64,000 nucleotides of DNA from positions 1 through 64,000 of the forward strand of contig JAAYUF010000169.1 of the NCBI GenBank assembly GCA_012517815.1. The letters run 5' to 3'. Below, piece by piece: positions 1 to 10,081 of this stretch. This DNA is from Clostridiales bacterium. GTDB taxonomy: Bacteria > Bacillota > Clostridia > Christensenellales > Aristaeellaceae. A program made the translations under genes and the position numbers. The notes under the pieces were generated by a model. The model saw nothing but the letters and a program-made list of their open reading frames with translations. It did no database searches and was not told where the DNA came from. How positions within the stretch are numbered: the stretch's first letter is position 1; every line of letters begins with the position of its first letter.

Positions 1-146
1 CGCGCTTGCGCGTGCGCGGGCAAACGCCGCGTGAAATGGCCTGAATTCGCCGCGGAAGCAGCGCGCTTGCGCGGGCGCGGGCAAACGTCGCGTGAGACGG
101 CCTGAATTCGCCGCGGAAGCAGCGCGTTTGCGCGGGCGCGGGCGAA
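1..146. repeat. 61-bp tandem repeat, about 2.4 copies
   Basis: Two full units (1-61 and 62-122) and a partial third (123 to about 146) repeat with an exact 61-base period. Each unit begins CGCGCTTGCGCG and carries TGAATTCGCCGCGGAAGCAG near its end, with a few substitutions between copies. The array probably continues to the left of the window. It lies directly upstream of the promoter for the first operon. I see no coding potential in it. Confidence 0.85.
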
Positions 147-153
147 ACAGTTG

Positions 154-162
154 TGGTATACT
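154..162 (+). promoter_or_regulatory. Extended -10 promoter for the binding-protein/two-component operon
   Basis: TGGTATACT fits an extended -10 element (TGn followed by TATACT). No convincing -35 box lies 16-18 bases upstream, because that position falls in the GC-rich tandem repeat. Extended -10 promoters can work without one. It lies about 80 bases before the first start codon. Confidence 0.5.
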
Positions 163-242
163 GTTGGCAATAAGCGGGAACCGCGCGCCGCCGGAAACGG
201 CGGTCCCGCGCGGAGAGCCCGGCTGCCGGGGAGCGGTTGACC

Positions 243-1253
243 ATGCATGGTAAAACAGTGGCGGCGCTGGCGCTTGTGCTGGCCCTGCTGACGACCCTGC
301 CGGAGGCGCGCGCGGCCGCCGCGCCGCCGGAGGAGAAGCGGCTGGTGGTGTATACCGCCCATAAGGAGGACGTGTACACCCCTATCCTGCGGGAGTTTGA
401 GGAGCGCACGGGCATCTGGGTGTCGGTCGTCGCGGGCGGCACCGCCGAGATGCTGGAGCGCATTTCCTTTGAGGCGGAAGCCCCCGTGTGCGATGTGATG
501 TTCGGCGGCGGCGTGGAAAGCCTCGCGGCGTACAGCCGGTATTACGCCCCGCCGCCGGAGGAACTGGCCCGGCAGGTCGACCCCCGGTATCTGCGGGAGG
601 GGAGCGACTGGCTGCCGTTTTCGGCGCTGCCCATCGTGATGATCTACAACACCCGGCTGACGGGCAACCGCGCGCCGCAGGGCTGGCTGAGCCTGTTTGA
701 GGACCGCTTTGCCGGGCGCATCGCCTTTGCCGACCCCTCGGTGTCCGGCTCCAGCTTCACGGCCCTGTTTACACTGCTGACGGTGCTGCCGGAGGCGGAT
801 ACGCTCGGGCGCTTCGTGCGCGCGCTGAAGAGGCGGGTGCTCGGCGGATCGGGCGACGTGGTTACGGCGGTTGCCAACGGCAGTTGCACCGTCGGCGTCA
901 CGCTGGAGGAAACGGCGCTCAAGGCCATCGCCGCCTCCATGGATATCGCGATGGTCTACCCGGAGGAAGGCACAAGCGCCGTGCCCGACGGGGCCGCGAT
1001 CATCCGCGGCTGCCCGCACCCGGAAAACGCCGCCGCGTTCCTGCGCTTCATCCTGAGCCGGGATGTGCAAACCCGCCTGTGCGCACAGATGTACCGCCGC
1101 CCCGTGCTGGCGGGCATCCCGGTGGACCCGGGCTCGTTTGAGCCGTTTATCCTGATCGCCTACGATATCGGGCTGGCGGGCGAGCGGAAGGCCGGGCTGT
1201 TAGCGGACTGGAGCGACGCCCTTGCGCGCAGCAAGGAGGAAGGGTTGCCGTGA
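243..1253 (+). CDS. Periplasmic-type solute-binding protein (iron(III)/AfuA-like), probably sensor partner
   Basis: A 336-residue exported binding protein. An N-terminal Sec signal peptide (hydrophobic stretch at about residues 6-18, Ala-rich cleavage region near 24) has no lipobox cysteine. The mature part resembles the class-2 binding proteins of iron and 2-aminoethylphosphonate importers: it begins with LVVYTAHKED and has a hinge-type layout. The ATG at 243 is preferred over the in-frame TTG at 237 because GGGGAG lies 9 bases upstream. The stop overlaps the start of the histidine kinase gene, so the protein is probably translated with the sensor. It may present ligand to the kinase rather than to a permease, because the importer downstream has its own binding protein. 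The ligand is unknown. Confidence 0.8.
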   Translation: MHGKTVAALALVLALLTTLPEARAAAAPPEEKRLVVYTAHKEDVYTPILREFEERTGIWVSVVAGGTAEMLERISFEAEAPVCDVMFGGGVESLAAYSRYYAPPPEELARQVDPRYLREGSDWLPFSALPIVMIYNTRLTGNRAPQGWLSLFEDRFAGRIAFADPSVSGSSFTALFTLLTVLPEADTLGRFVRALKRRVLGGSGDVVTAVANGSCTVGVTLEETALKAIAASMDIAMVYPEEGTSAVPDGAAIIRGCPHPENAAAFLRFILSRDVQTRLCAQMYRRPVLAGIPVDPGSFEPFILIAYDIGLAGERKAGLLADWSDALARSKEEGLP

Positions 1254-2965
1254 AAGCGTTTCAGAAGGGGTCTTTCAGCCGGCAGGTGCTTGTGACGATG
1301 CTGCTGGTGGCGCTGGTGCCGATGATCCTGTTCAGCGGGGCGATGCTGTTGACGCTGGTGCGGCGCGTGCAGGTGCAGTTGGACGAACAGGCCGCCCTGC
1401 AGCTGGCCCAGGTGCACGAAACACTGTCGGCTGCCTGCGACGCCCTGGAAGGAAGCGTGCGCACCCTGGCGCAAACGCCGCTCGCGGCGCAGGCGCTGGC
1501 CGGCGGCACGGTCAGCGAGCAGGCGCTGTACCGGGCCGTGCTGGACGCGATTGGCCAAACCGGCGCGCTGGCGGACTTCATCCTCTACGACGCAACCGGC
1601 AAACGCGTGACGGCAACCGGGAAAACGCTGGCCGGGCAGACGCTTTCGCCCGAATGGGGGCTGCTGAGAAGGGTGCGGGAGGCCGGCGGCTACCTGCTGA
1701 CGGACGGCCAGGAGGGGGACGCGGTGTTTTGCGCCGCCTGCCCCGTGCCAACCCCGGACGGCGCCCACGCCGGCTACGCGGTGGCGGCGGTATCGCAGAC
1801 GCAGTTTGCGGCCCTTTTGGCGGGCACGTTTGACCGCACCGCAAACCTGATGGTGCTAAGCCCCTACTGGCACCTGCTGTACGCCTCCCAGCCCGCGCAG
1901 AGCAAGGCGGCCGCGCTGGCCCTTCGCGGGCAACTGCTGGCGGGGCGGCCGCTCGCGGGCGAGGGCGACGCCTACCAGACCTATACGGAGCCGGACCCGA
2001 CCACCGGTTTTACGCTGGTTTTGCAGCAGCCGCAGTTCTTCACCGCGGGCATCCGCCGGGCGTACTACCTGCTGGGCGGGGTCATTACCCTGCTGGGCGT
2101 GGGGCTGAGCCTGTGGGGCGCGATGCTGTTCAGCCGCCGCTTGGCCAAGCCGGTCGGGGCCATCGGCGCCGCGATGAGCCGCGTGGAGCACGGGGATTTC
2201 AGCGTGCGGCTTAAAAAGCAGCGCAACGACGAGCTGGGCCGGCTGGCGCGCGGCTTCAACCGGATGATGAACGAGTACCAGAGCAGCGTGGAGCGCTCCG
2301 TGAGCCGCCAAAAGGAGCTCAACGAGGCGCGCATCCGGCTGATGCAATCTCAGTTGAATCCGCATTTTCTTTACAACACGCTGGATTCCGTGCGGTGGCT
2401 GGGGGTCGAGCACCACGCCCCGCAGGTGAGCGCGCTTGCGACGGGGCTGGCGGGCCTGCTGCGCATGAGCATCGCGGGAGAGGAGTTCGTCCCCCTGCAA
2501 ACGGAGCTGGAGCTGGTAGAGCGCTATGTCGAAATCCAGTCCATCCGGTTTGAGGACCGGTTCACCTGCGAAATCGACGTGGAGGAGCGGTTTCAATCCT
2601 GCAGCGTGCCCAAGCTGATGCTCCAGCCGCTGGTGGAAAACGCCATCCTGCACGGCGTGGCCCAGCAGGAGGACGGCTACCTGAAAATCAGCGCGGCGCA
2701 GGAGGGGGATGATCTGGTGGTATCGGTCAGCGACAACGGCGCCGGCATCCCCCCGGAAACGGTGGAAAGCCTCAACCGCATCGGCGCGCCCGCGCCGGGC
2801 CGTCATCTGGGCCTGTATAACGTGGACGCGATCCTCAGGCTGCACTTCGGGTCCACATACGGCGTCCATGTGACCTCCGCGCTGGGGGAGGGCAGCTGCG
2901 TGAGCGTGCGCCTGCCGCTTACGCGCAGCCCGGCGGCGCGGGAAGGGGAGGGATCGGCATGCTGA
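1250..2965 (+). CDS. YesM-type sensor histidine kinase
   Basis: A 571-residue membrane sensor kinase. It has TM1 at about residues 12-36, an extracytoplasmic sensing region to about 265, TM2 at about 268-292, a HAMP linker (about 293-345), and a His_kinase/HATPase pair. The phospho-accepting His372 sits in SQLNPHFLYNTLDSV. The ATP-binding N-box (LVENAILHG), G1 box (DNGAGIPPE) and G2 region (GLYNVDAILR) are all present, so the kinase looks active. It uses a GTG start that overlaps the upstream gene by 4 bases, and its 3' end overlaps the response regulator by 7 bases. YesM kinases usually work with AraC-type response regulators to control carbohydrate genes. Confidence 0.93.
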   Translation: MKAFQKGSFSRQVLVTMLLVALVPMILFSGAMLLTLVRRVQVQLDEQAALQLAQVHETLSAACDALEGSVRTLAQTPLAAQALAGGTVSEQALYRAVLDAIGQTGALADFILYDATGKRVTATGKTLAGQTLSPEWGLLRRVREAGGYLLTDGQEGDAVFCAACPVPTPDGAHAGYAVAAVSQTQFAALLAGTFDRTANLMVLSPYWHLLYASQPAQSKAAALALRGQLLAGRPLAGEGDAYQTYTEPDPTTGFTLVLQQPQFFTAGIRRAYYLLGGVITLLGVGLSLWGAMLFSRRLAKPVGAIGAAMSRVEHGDFSVRLKKQRNDELGRLARGFNRMMNEYQSSVERSVSRQKELNEARIRLMQSQLNPHFLYNTLDSVRWLGVEHHAPQVSALATGLAGLLRMSIAGEEFVPLQTELELVERYVEIQSIRFEDRFTCEIDVEERFQSCSVPKLMLQPLVENAILHGVAQQEDGYLKISAAQEGDDLVVSVSDNGAGIPPETVESLNRIGAPAPGRHLGLYNVDAILRLHFGSTYGVHVTSALGEGSCVSVRLPLTRSPAAREGEGSAC

Positions 2966-3705
2966 CGGTACTGGTCGTGGAGGATGAGCCGGTAGTGCGC
3001 CACGGCATCATCCATGGGGTGGACTGGGCGGCGCTGGGCTGCCGGGTGACGGGCGAGGCCGCCAACGGAGCCGAAGGGCTGGCGCTGGCGCGCACCCTGC
3101 GACCGGATCTGATCATCACCGCTATTCGCACGCCCGGGATGGACGGCATCGAAATGCTCACCGCGCTGCGGGCGGAGGGCAACCCCGCGCACGCCATCAT
3201 CCTGACCGCATACGGCGATTTTGACTACGCCCGCAGCGCCATCCAGCTGCGCGTGTCGGACTACCTGCTCAAGCCCTTCAGCGACCGGGATTTGGAAAAC
3301 GCCATCCGCCGCCTGCACGCGGAAGCGGGCGTGAAGCCGCCCGCCGAATCGCCGCTGCTGCCGCGCGTCGCCAATGCCAACGGCTACGTACAGGAGGCCA
3401 TGGCCTACATCGCGGCGCATTACGCGCGGGAGCTTTCCATCACCGAAATCGCCGAGGCGCTTTCCATCAGCGAAAGCAGGCTAAGCCACCTGTTTCGCAA
3501 GGATACGGGCCACACCATCACCGGCTACTGGACCCGCTACCGCATCCAGACCGCTATGGAGCTGCTGCGCGACCACCGCGTGAAGGTGTACGAGGTGGCG
3601 TCGCTGGTGGGCTACCGGGACGTGGCGTATTTCGGCAGCCTGTTTAAGAAGCTCACCGGGAAAACGCCCGGCGACTGGCAGATGGCTGTTTCCTCCGAGA
3701 AATGA
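2959..3705 (+). CDS. AraC-type (YesN-like) response regulator lacking the phospho-acceptor Asp
   Basis: A 248-residue protein with an N-terminal receiver (about 1-120) and a C-terminal AraC double helix-turn-helix (about 148-245, with the ESRLSHLFRKDTG and VASLVGYRDVAYFGSLFKK signatures). The acidic pocket (VVEDEP), the switch Thr (ILTAYGDFDY) and the Lys (YLLKPFSD) are intact. At the usual IITDIRMPGMDG position the sequence reads IITAIRTPGMDG, so residue 55 is Ala (codon GCT at 3121-3123). Classical Asp phosphorylation is therefore not expected unless this is a mutation or sequence error. The gene overlaps the kinase gene by 7 bases. It probably regulates the ABC importer downstream. Confidence 0.9.
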   Translation: MLTVLVVEDEPVVRHGIIHGVDWAALGCRVTGEAANGAEGLALARTLRPDLIITAIRTPGMDGIEMLTALRAEGNPAHAIILTAYGDFDYARSAIQLRVSDYLLKPFSDRDLENAIRRLHAEAGVKPPAESPLLPRVANANGYVQEAMAYIAAHYARELSITEIAEALSISESRLSHLFRKDTGHTITGYWTRYRIQTAMELLRDHRVKVYEVASLVGYRDVAYFGSLFKKLTGKTPGDWQMAVSSEK

Positions 3706-3909
3706 CAGCCCGCGAATGCCAGACCGTCACGGAGCCGCCGCGTGACCCCCGCGCGAAGGGGCACGGGGCGGCTTTGCCAACGGGTTGGCGGGACGCGGCG
3801 GCTTTCGGCTGCCTGTGAAAAACGCACCGGGACAACGCCCGGCGAGCCGAGATGTCCGTTCCGTCCCAAAAATAGCAGAATTGTCCCATGAAATAGCGGT
3901 ATCCTCCCC

Positions 3910-3938
3910 TTCAAACGCGGGCGCGCGCCGGCTACAAT
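3910..3938 (+). promoter_or_regulatory. Promoter for the 3990-8857 ABC importer operon
   Basis: TTCAAA (3910-3915) and TACAAT (3933-3938) are separated by 17 bases, about 50 bases upstream of the binding-protein ATG. The weak -35 box suits an activator-dependent promoter, for which the adjacent AraC-type regulator is the obvious candidate. Confidence 0.55.
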
Positions 3939-3989
3939 CAGGGCATAAAGGGCGCAAGTCCCCCACAACTGAAAAGGAGAGGTATCACC

Positions 3990-5291
3990 ATGAAAAAAAC
4001 CCTGGCCCTGTTCCTTGTGCTCGCGCTGTTTTCGACCCTGACCGTCGGCTACGCGGTTGCCCAGAGCGTTACGGACGTGATCGCGCAGGCGCAGCAGATG
4101 ACCAATGAGGAACTCTTCAAGAAAGCCATTGAGGAATCCAACGGCAAGACGCTCTACGGCATCGGCAACTCCAGCCGCGGCAAGTCCGCCGGGGAGAGCT
4201 TCGTGGCGATGCTACAGACCATCGAGCCCGGCTACACCGGCGTGATCGAATGGTCCCAGCCGAAAAACAACTCCATTTTCACCACGCTCAACGCGGATAT
4301 CAAGAGCTCCCAGCACATCTACTCCATGACGCTGATCCAGGACGGCAACCAGATCAAGAGCAAGATGCTGGATACCGGCAACCTGCTCAACTTCATCCCC
4401 AAGGACTGGCTGGACGCCCAGGGCACCGACGAGGCGCTCAACGGCCACCCGCTGGCGTTGCAGACGCTCAACAAGGTGTTCATGTTCAACAACACCGACG
4501 GCACCGCCATCAAGAACGTGTGGGAGTATGTGGCGGAAGGCCGCGCCCCGCTGTTCATGGGCGTGAACTCCGAGCTGGTGGGCAAGAACTTCCTCTACAT
4601 GCTCACCTATGAAACCTACGCCGATTACCTCAAGGCCGCCTTCGACGCGCTGAGCGCCGATCAGCAGGCGTATTTTCAGGCCGTGGTGGACGAAGTCGCG
4701 CCCGACGCGGAGTACCTGGGCCTGACCGCCGCAAACGCGCCCTACGCGCTGGCCTGGATCAAGCTGTGGTGCACCCAGTATAACGAGCAGACCGACGACG
4801 GCCCCATCTGTAACACGCTGGTGACCACCTCCGCCGCCGGGCAGTCCGGCCTGCTGGTGTATTCCAAGCTCCGCTCGGTGGAAGAATCCGCGGAGGCGTC
4901 CGTCAACAACATCACCATCGCCGCCTATCAGGACGATTACACCGGCATCGGCGGCTTCGGCTACAAGCATTACCTGCAGGTGGTCAAAACCTCCCCGCTG
5001 CCCTGGACGGCCTGCGCCTTCATCTCCTACATGACCACCACCAAGGACGGCTTCGCCGCCTGGGGCAAGGACATCGGCGGCTACTCCTCCAACCCCAACA
5101 TCAACAAGGATCACACCCGCGATGGGTATGACGGCGACACCCTTGTGTTTGCAGCCAAGAACGACCGCGGCTACGACTGGTGGGTGTCCGCCGAGGGCGG
5201 CGAGCTGGTGCTGGAAGACCCGGCCTACTGCGCGTCCGTCTCCTTCGACCTGGGCGACTGGATCGACATGATCATCGGCACCCGTCCGTAA
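3990..5291 (+). CDS. ABC transporter solute-binding protein
   Basis: A 433-residue exported binding protein. The signal peptide spans about residues 1-25 (MKKTLALFLVLALFSTL, cleavage near AVAQ) and has no lipobox. AAGGAGAGG lies 9 bases upstream of the ATG. The mature domain has the two-lobe layout of extracellular solute-binding proteins, and its genes for a fused permease and an ATPase follow on the same strand. The importer type (FbpB-like double permease) is known from iron, thiamine, phosphonate and sugar-phosphate systems, so the ligand cannot be assigned. A strong hairpin separates this gene from the permease. Confidence 0.85.
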   Translation: MKKTLALFLVLALFSTLTVGYAVAQSVTDVIAQAQQMTNEELFKKAIEESNGKTLYGIGNSSRGKSAGESFVAMLQTIEPGYTGVIEWSQPKNNSIFTTLNADIKSSQHIYSMTLIQDGNQIKSKMLDTGNLLNFIPKDWLDAQGTDEALNGHPLALQTLNKVFMFNNTDGTAIKNVWEYVAEGRAPLFMGVNSELVGKNFLYMLTYETYADYLKAAFDALSADQQAYFQAVVDEVAPDAEYLGLTAANAPYALAWIKLWCTQYNEQTDDGPICNTLVTTSAAGQSGLLVYSKLRSVEESAEASVNNITIAAYQDDYTGIGGFGYKHYLQVVKTSPLPWTACAFISYMTTTKDGFAAWGKDIGGYSSNPNINKDHTRDGYDGDTLVFAAKNDRGYDWWVSAEGGELVLEDPAYCASVSFDLGDWIDMIIGTRP

Positions 5292-5327
5292 CCGACCGCA
5301 AACCTGACCGCGGGCCGCGGTTCCCGC

Positions 5328-5362
5328 GCGCGAAGGGGTATGGCTTGCATACCCCTTCGCGC
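5328..5362 (+). terminator. Perfect 15-bp hairpin between binding protein and permease genes
   Basis: GCGCGAAGGGGTATG (5328-5342) and its exact reverse complement (5348-5362) flank a 5-base loop. There is no T-run, so it is more likely an mRNA 3'-end stabiliser or partial attenuator than a full terminator. Its position would raise binding protein levels over permease levels. Confidence 0.8.
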
Positions 5363-5382
5363 CATCAACAGGGGGGATATAC

Positions 5383-7209
5383 ATGGCTCAGACCGCCGCC
5401 GTCCGTCCGGGCCGGGGCCGCGTGCTGCTCAACCGGCTCAGGACCTATCTGACCAAGCCGCAAAACGCCATTTTGCTGTTGCTGGGGCTTTTGCTTACCG
5501 TAACGACCATCGCGCCCATGGCGTCCATCCTGACGGATACCGTGTCGGTGCACATCGGCTCCGTGGACGCCCACTACACGGGGCTGACCGGGGGCTATAC
5601 GCTGTATAACTGGGTCGACCTGTTCACGGGCCGGCTGGCCGGGATTAACCTGTGGCGTCCGCTGGCCAATTCGGTGCTGCTCTCGGTGTATTCCTGCGCG
5701 GGCGCCATCCTCTACGGCGGCCTGTTCGCCTATCTGGTGACGCGCACCAACCTGCGCCTCAAACAATACCTGAGCTCGATTTTTATTTTTCCCTACATCA
5801 TGCCGCAGTGGACGCTCGCGGTGGTATGGCAGAATCTGTTTAGCAGCAGCGCCGTTTCCGGCACGTCCGACGGGCTTTTTGCGGCGCTGTTCGGCGTCCA
5901 GATGCCCGCGTGGTGGACGCAGGGCATGTTCCCCAGTTCCGTTGTGCTGGCGCTGCACTACGCGCCGTTTGCCTATATCCTCATCGGCGGCATTTTCCGC
6001 AACATGGACGCCAACCTGGAGGAGGCCGCCACCATCCTCAACACCCCGCGCTGGAAAACCTTCCTTCGCGTAACGGTGCCGATGGTCAAGCCCGCCATAC
6101 TGAGCACCGTGCTGCTGGTATTCAGCAGCGCCATGGGCTCCTACCCGGTGCCGCATTACCTGAACCTGACCACGCTCACCACCAAATATGTGGAGATGAG
6201 CGAGAAGCGCGCCGGGCAGGCGAGCATCCTGGCGGTGATCATGGTGCTCTTCGGCGTGGCGATCCTGCTTGCAAACCAGCGCGCCACCTCCAGCCGTAAA
6301 AGCTATACCACGGTCACGGGCAAATCCGGCCAGAGCGCCAAGGTAAACCTGGGCAGAATCGGCCGGGTGGCGGTCGCGCTGGCGCTGGTGGTTACCACGC
6401 TGTTCAGCGGCATCCTGCCCATCGTCCTGTTCGCGGTGGAAACCTTCCTGCCAAACCCGGGGGATTACAGCTTCCTGACCAACGGGCTGGCGGGCAATGT
6501 GACGCTCAAGTGGTGGAACACGTCGGAGGGCATCAGCGAGAACGGCATGTACGGGCAGCGCGGCATTCTGTATAACGGCACCATCTGGAACGCCTTTGAA
6601 GGCACGATGATCGTCGCTTTGTGGTGCGCGGCGCTGGCGGGCACCGTGGGCCTGCTGGTGGGGTACGCCGTGAGCAAGAAGCGGCGCAGCCGCTGGGCGA
6701 CGTATGTGAACAACATCGCGTTTCTGCCCTACCTGATGCCGTCGCTGGCGGTGGGCGTCGCGTTTTTCATCTTCGGCTCCTCGGCGGGCATTTTTAACAC
6801 CTACCTGCTGCTGATCCTGGCGGGTACCGTCAAATACATCCCGTTTGCCAGCCGAAGCTCGCTCAACTCCATGCTGCAGCTTTCCGGCGAAATCGAGGAG
6901 GCGGCGGTCATCCAGAACATTTCCTGGTTCCGGCGGATGACCCGCATCATCATCCCCATCCAGAAATCGTCCATCATCAGCGGCTACCTGCTGCCGTTCA
7001 TGACCTGCCTTCGGGAACTGACGCTGTTCATGCTGCTGTGCTCGCAGACGCGGATCATCACCACGCTGCTGGACTATTTCGACGAAATGGGCCTGTACGC
7101 GTTTTCCAGCGGCATCAACCTGCTGCTGATCGTGGTGATCCTGATGTGCAACGCGCTGGTGAACAAGCTGACCGGCGCGAGCCTGGATAAGGGAATTGGG
7201 GGAAAGTGA
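5383..7209 (+). CDS. ABC transporter permease with two fused transmembrane modules (FbpB-like)
   Basis: A 608-residue integral membrane protein with about 12 hydrophobic segments in two homologous halves. Each half carries an EAA coupling motif for the ATPase: EEAATILNTPRWKTF (about residue 208) in the first and EEAAVIQNISWFRRM (about 505) in the second. The double BPD_transp_1 layout is typical of FbpB/AfuB-type importers, in which one polypeptide replaces two permease subunits. GGGGGG lies 6 bases before the ATG. The stop codon is one base from the ATPase start, so the two are probably translationally coupled. Confidence 0.92.
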   Translation: MAQTAAVRPGRGRVLLNRLRTYLTKPQNAILLLLGLLLTVTTIAPMASILTDTVSVHIGSVDAHYTGLTGGYTLYNWVDLFTGRLAGINLWRPLANSVLLSVYSCAGAILYGGLFAYLVTRTNLRLKQYLSSIFIFPYIMPQWTLAVVWQNLFSSSAVSGTSDGLFAALFGVQMPAWWTQGMFPSSVVLALHYAPFAYILIGGIFRNMDANLEEAATILNTPRWKTFLRVTVPMVKPAILSTVLLVFSSAMGSYPVPHYLNLTTLTTKYVEMSEKRAGQASILAVIMVLFGVAILLANQRATSSRKSYTTVTGKSGQSAKVNLGRIGRVAVALALVVTTLFSGILPIVLFAVETFLPNPGDYSFLTNGLAGNVTLKWWNTSEGISENGMYGQRGILYNGTIWNAFEGTMIVALWCAALAGTVGLLVGYAVSKKRRSRWATYVNNIAFLPYLMPSLAVGVAFFIFGSSAGIFNTYLLLILAGTVKYIPFASRSSLNSMLQLSGEIEEAAVIQNISWFRRMTRIIIPIQKSSIISGYLLPFMTCLRELTLFMLLCSQTRIITTLLDYFDEMGLYAFSSGINLLLIVVILMCNALVNKLTGASLDKGIGGK

Positions 7210-7210
7210 C

Positions 7211-8857
<1,647 letters not shown>

Positions 8858-9315
8858 ACCCGGCGCCGGATTGAACCCCTGCATAGGCCGCACACGCAGC
8901 GAATGCCCGCAAAACCCTAACAGAGAAGGGATGGCCGGCGCAAGCCCGCAGGCGCGGGGCTTGTGTCAAGCGCGCCGTGCTCTGTGTCCCTGGGCGGCAC
9001 CCGCAGGCGCGGGCCTTTGCGGCGCACAGGCTGCCCACAAGCCCCCGCCACAGCAAAACCGGGGCAGGATCGTCGAAGGGAGGCACGCGGCCTGCGGCCG
9101 CTGCAGCGAAGCAGAAAGCGACCCGCAGAGGGGGTCGCACAAGGGCGGGGCACGGCAGTGCCCGGCTCGCCGATGCCCCCGGGAACAACTCTTGCGGGGT
9201 TTGGGGCGGAACCCTGAAAGCCTATGCCGAAGCATCCGGCCAAAGCGAGCGAACAGCCCGAAGGGCTAGGAGGAGAGCGACGAAAACCGTCCGCATGGGT
9301 TTGCCAACCCGCCAC
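8858..9315. other. Intergenic region with dispersed repeat copy A
   Basis: No credible gene is present: overlapping open frames here are a consequence of high GC. From about 9080 to 9315 the sequence is clearly related to 36870-37235. Shared blocks include GCAGCGAAGCAGAAAGCGAC, CACGGCAGTGCC, CTTGCGGGGTTTGGGG and ATGCCGAAGCA followed by CCAAAGCGAGC. The segment contains small hairpins (for example AGCCC-GAA-GGGCT). Confidence 0.7.
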
Positions 9316-9357
9316 GCGCTGCCGACCGTCGATGGACGACCGGCAGCGCTTTTGTTT
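9316..9357 (+). terminator. Rho-independent terminator downstream of the first ABC operon
   Basis: GCGCTGCCG (9316-9324) pairs exactly with CGGCAGCGC (9341-9349) and is followed by TTTTGTTT. It is the first classical terminator after the ATPase gene, about 460 bases past its stop. Confidence 0.85.
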
Positions 9358-9390
9358 CCCCGGCGCCGCCGCCCGCCGGTGACGCAGTGG

Positions 9391-9970
9391 CGGGAAGCGG
9401 CTCGACGGCCGGTATGCCGAAGGTTCGGACAGTCGCCCAACGGCCGCTGTCCCGCAGGATCGGACAGCAGCTCAACGGCCGCTGTCCCGCGAGTTTGCAC
9501 AGAAGTTCAACGGCCACTGTCCCGCGGGCTCGGGCAGCCACTCAACGACCGCTGTCCCGCAGGCTTGGACAGTCGCTCAACGGCCGCTGTCCCGCGAGTT
9601 CGCACAGAAGTTCAACGGCCGATGCCCCGCGAGTTTGCACAGAAGTTCAACAGCCGCAGTCCCGCAGGCTTGGACAGTCGCCCAACGGCCGCTGTCCCGC
9701 GGGCTTGGACAGGCGCTCAACGGCCGATGCCCCGCGAGTTCGCACAGAAGTTCAACGGCCGCTGTCCCGCGGGCTCGGACAGTCGCCCAACGGCCGATGC
9801 TCCGCGAGTTCGCACAGAAGTTCAACAGCCGCTGTCCCGCAGGATCGTGCAGTCGCACAACGGCCAATGCTCCGCGAGTTCGCACAGAAGTTCAGCGGCC
9901 GTTGTCCCGCGGGCTTGGACAGCCACTCGGCGGCCGGTATCCCGCGGGTTCGGGCAGCTTGCCGACAGGC
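9391..9970. repeat. 35-bp tandem repeat array (15 clean units plus degenerate ends)
   Basis: Fifteen consecutive 35-base units occupy 9426-9950, with degenerate flanking units. The core of each is AACGGCCGCTGTCCCGCG, with variable positions. Two variants alternate irregularly: one begins GGACAG(T)CGC and can pair with its own CTGTCC across a 14-base loop; the other begins GCACAGAAGTT and cannot do so perfectly. Because 35 is not a multiple of 3, every frame reads the same repeat in turn, which creates long false open frames. It is contiguous without spacers, so it is not CRISPR. It ends 43 bases before the promoter of the GntR gene. Confidence 0.92.
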
Positions 9971-9993
9971 GCAACCGTTTCGAAAATTAAGGG

Positions 9994-10022
9994 TTGACAA
10001 GTGACGATCTATGTTGTATTCT
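9994..10022 (+). promoter_or_regulatory. Promoter for the GntR/UxaA/TRAP operon
   Basis: A perfect -35 (TTGACA, 9994-9999) and TATTCT (10017-10022) are 17 bases apart. The GntR-type palindrome follows directly over the expected transcription start, which suggests repression by the first gene product. Confidence 0.85.
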
Positions 10023-10033
10023 AAACGCATGAG

Positions 10034-10067
10034 AATTGTATACAATTAAGCACATATTCGTATACAA
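10034..10067 (+). promoter_or_regulatory. GntR-type operator: one perfect palindrome plus a second partial site
   Basis: AATTGTATACAATT (10034-10047) is a perfect 14-base palindrome. A second, imperfect copy, TTCGTATACAA (10057-10067), follows. FadR/FCD-class GntR regulators commonly bind TTGTATACAA-like sites of the form TnGTnnnACnA. The location just past the -10 box and before the regulator gene suggests autoregulation. Confidence 0.8.
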
Positions 10068-10081
10068 GCATGGAGGTATCG

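Noticed and set aside
9426-9950. CRISPR array
   Set aside because: Units are contiguous with no unique spacers, and no cas genes are near.
8977-9990. Three overlapping long open frames (about 100-340 codons) with repetitive Arg/Pro/Ser/Ala proteins
   Set aside because: They arise because a 35-base repeat has no stops in any frame; the same peptide repeat appears in all three frames and there is no ribosome site or family match.
8858-10070. Integrated mobile element
   Set aside because: No transposase, integrase, terminal repeats or target-site duplication were found.
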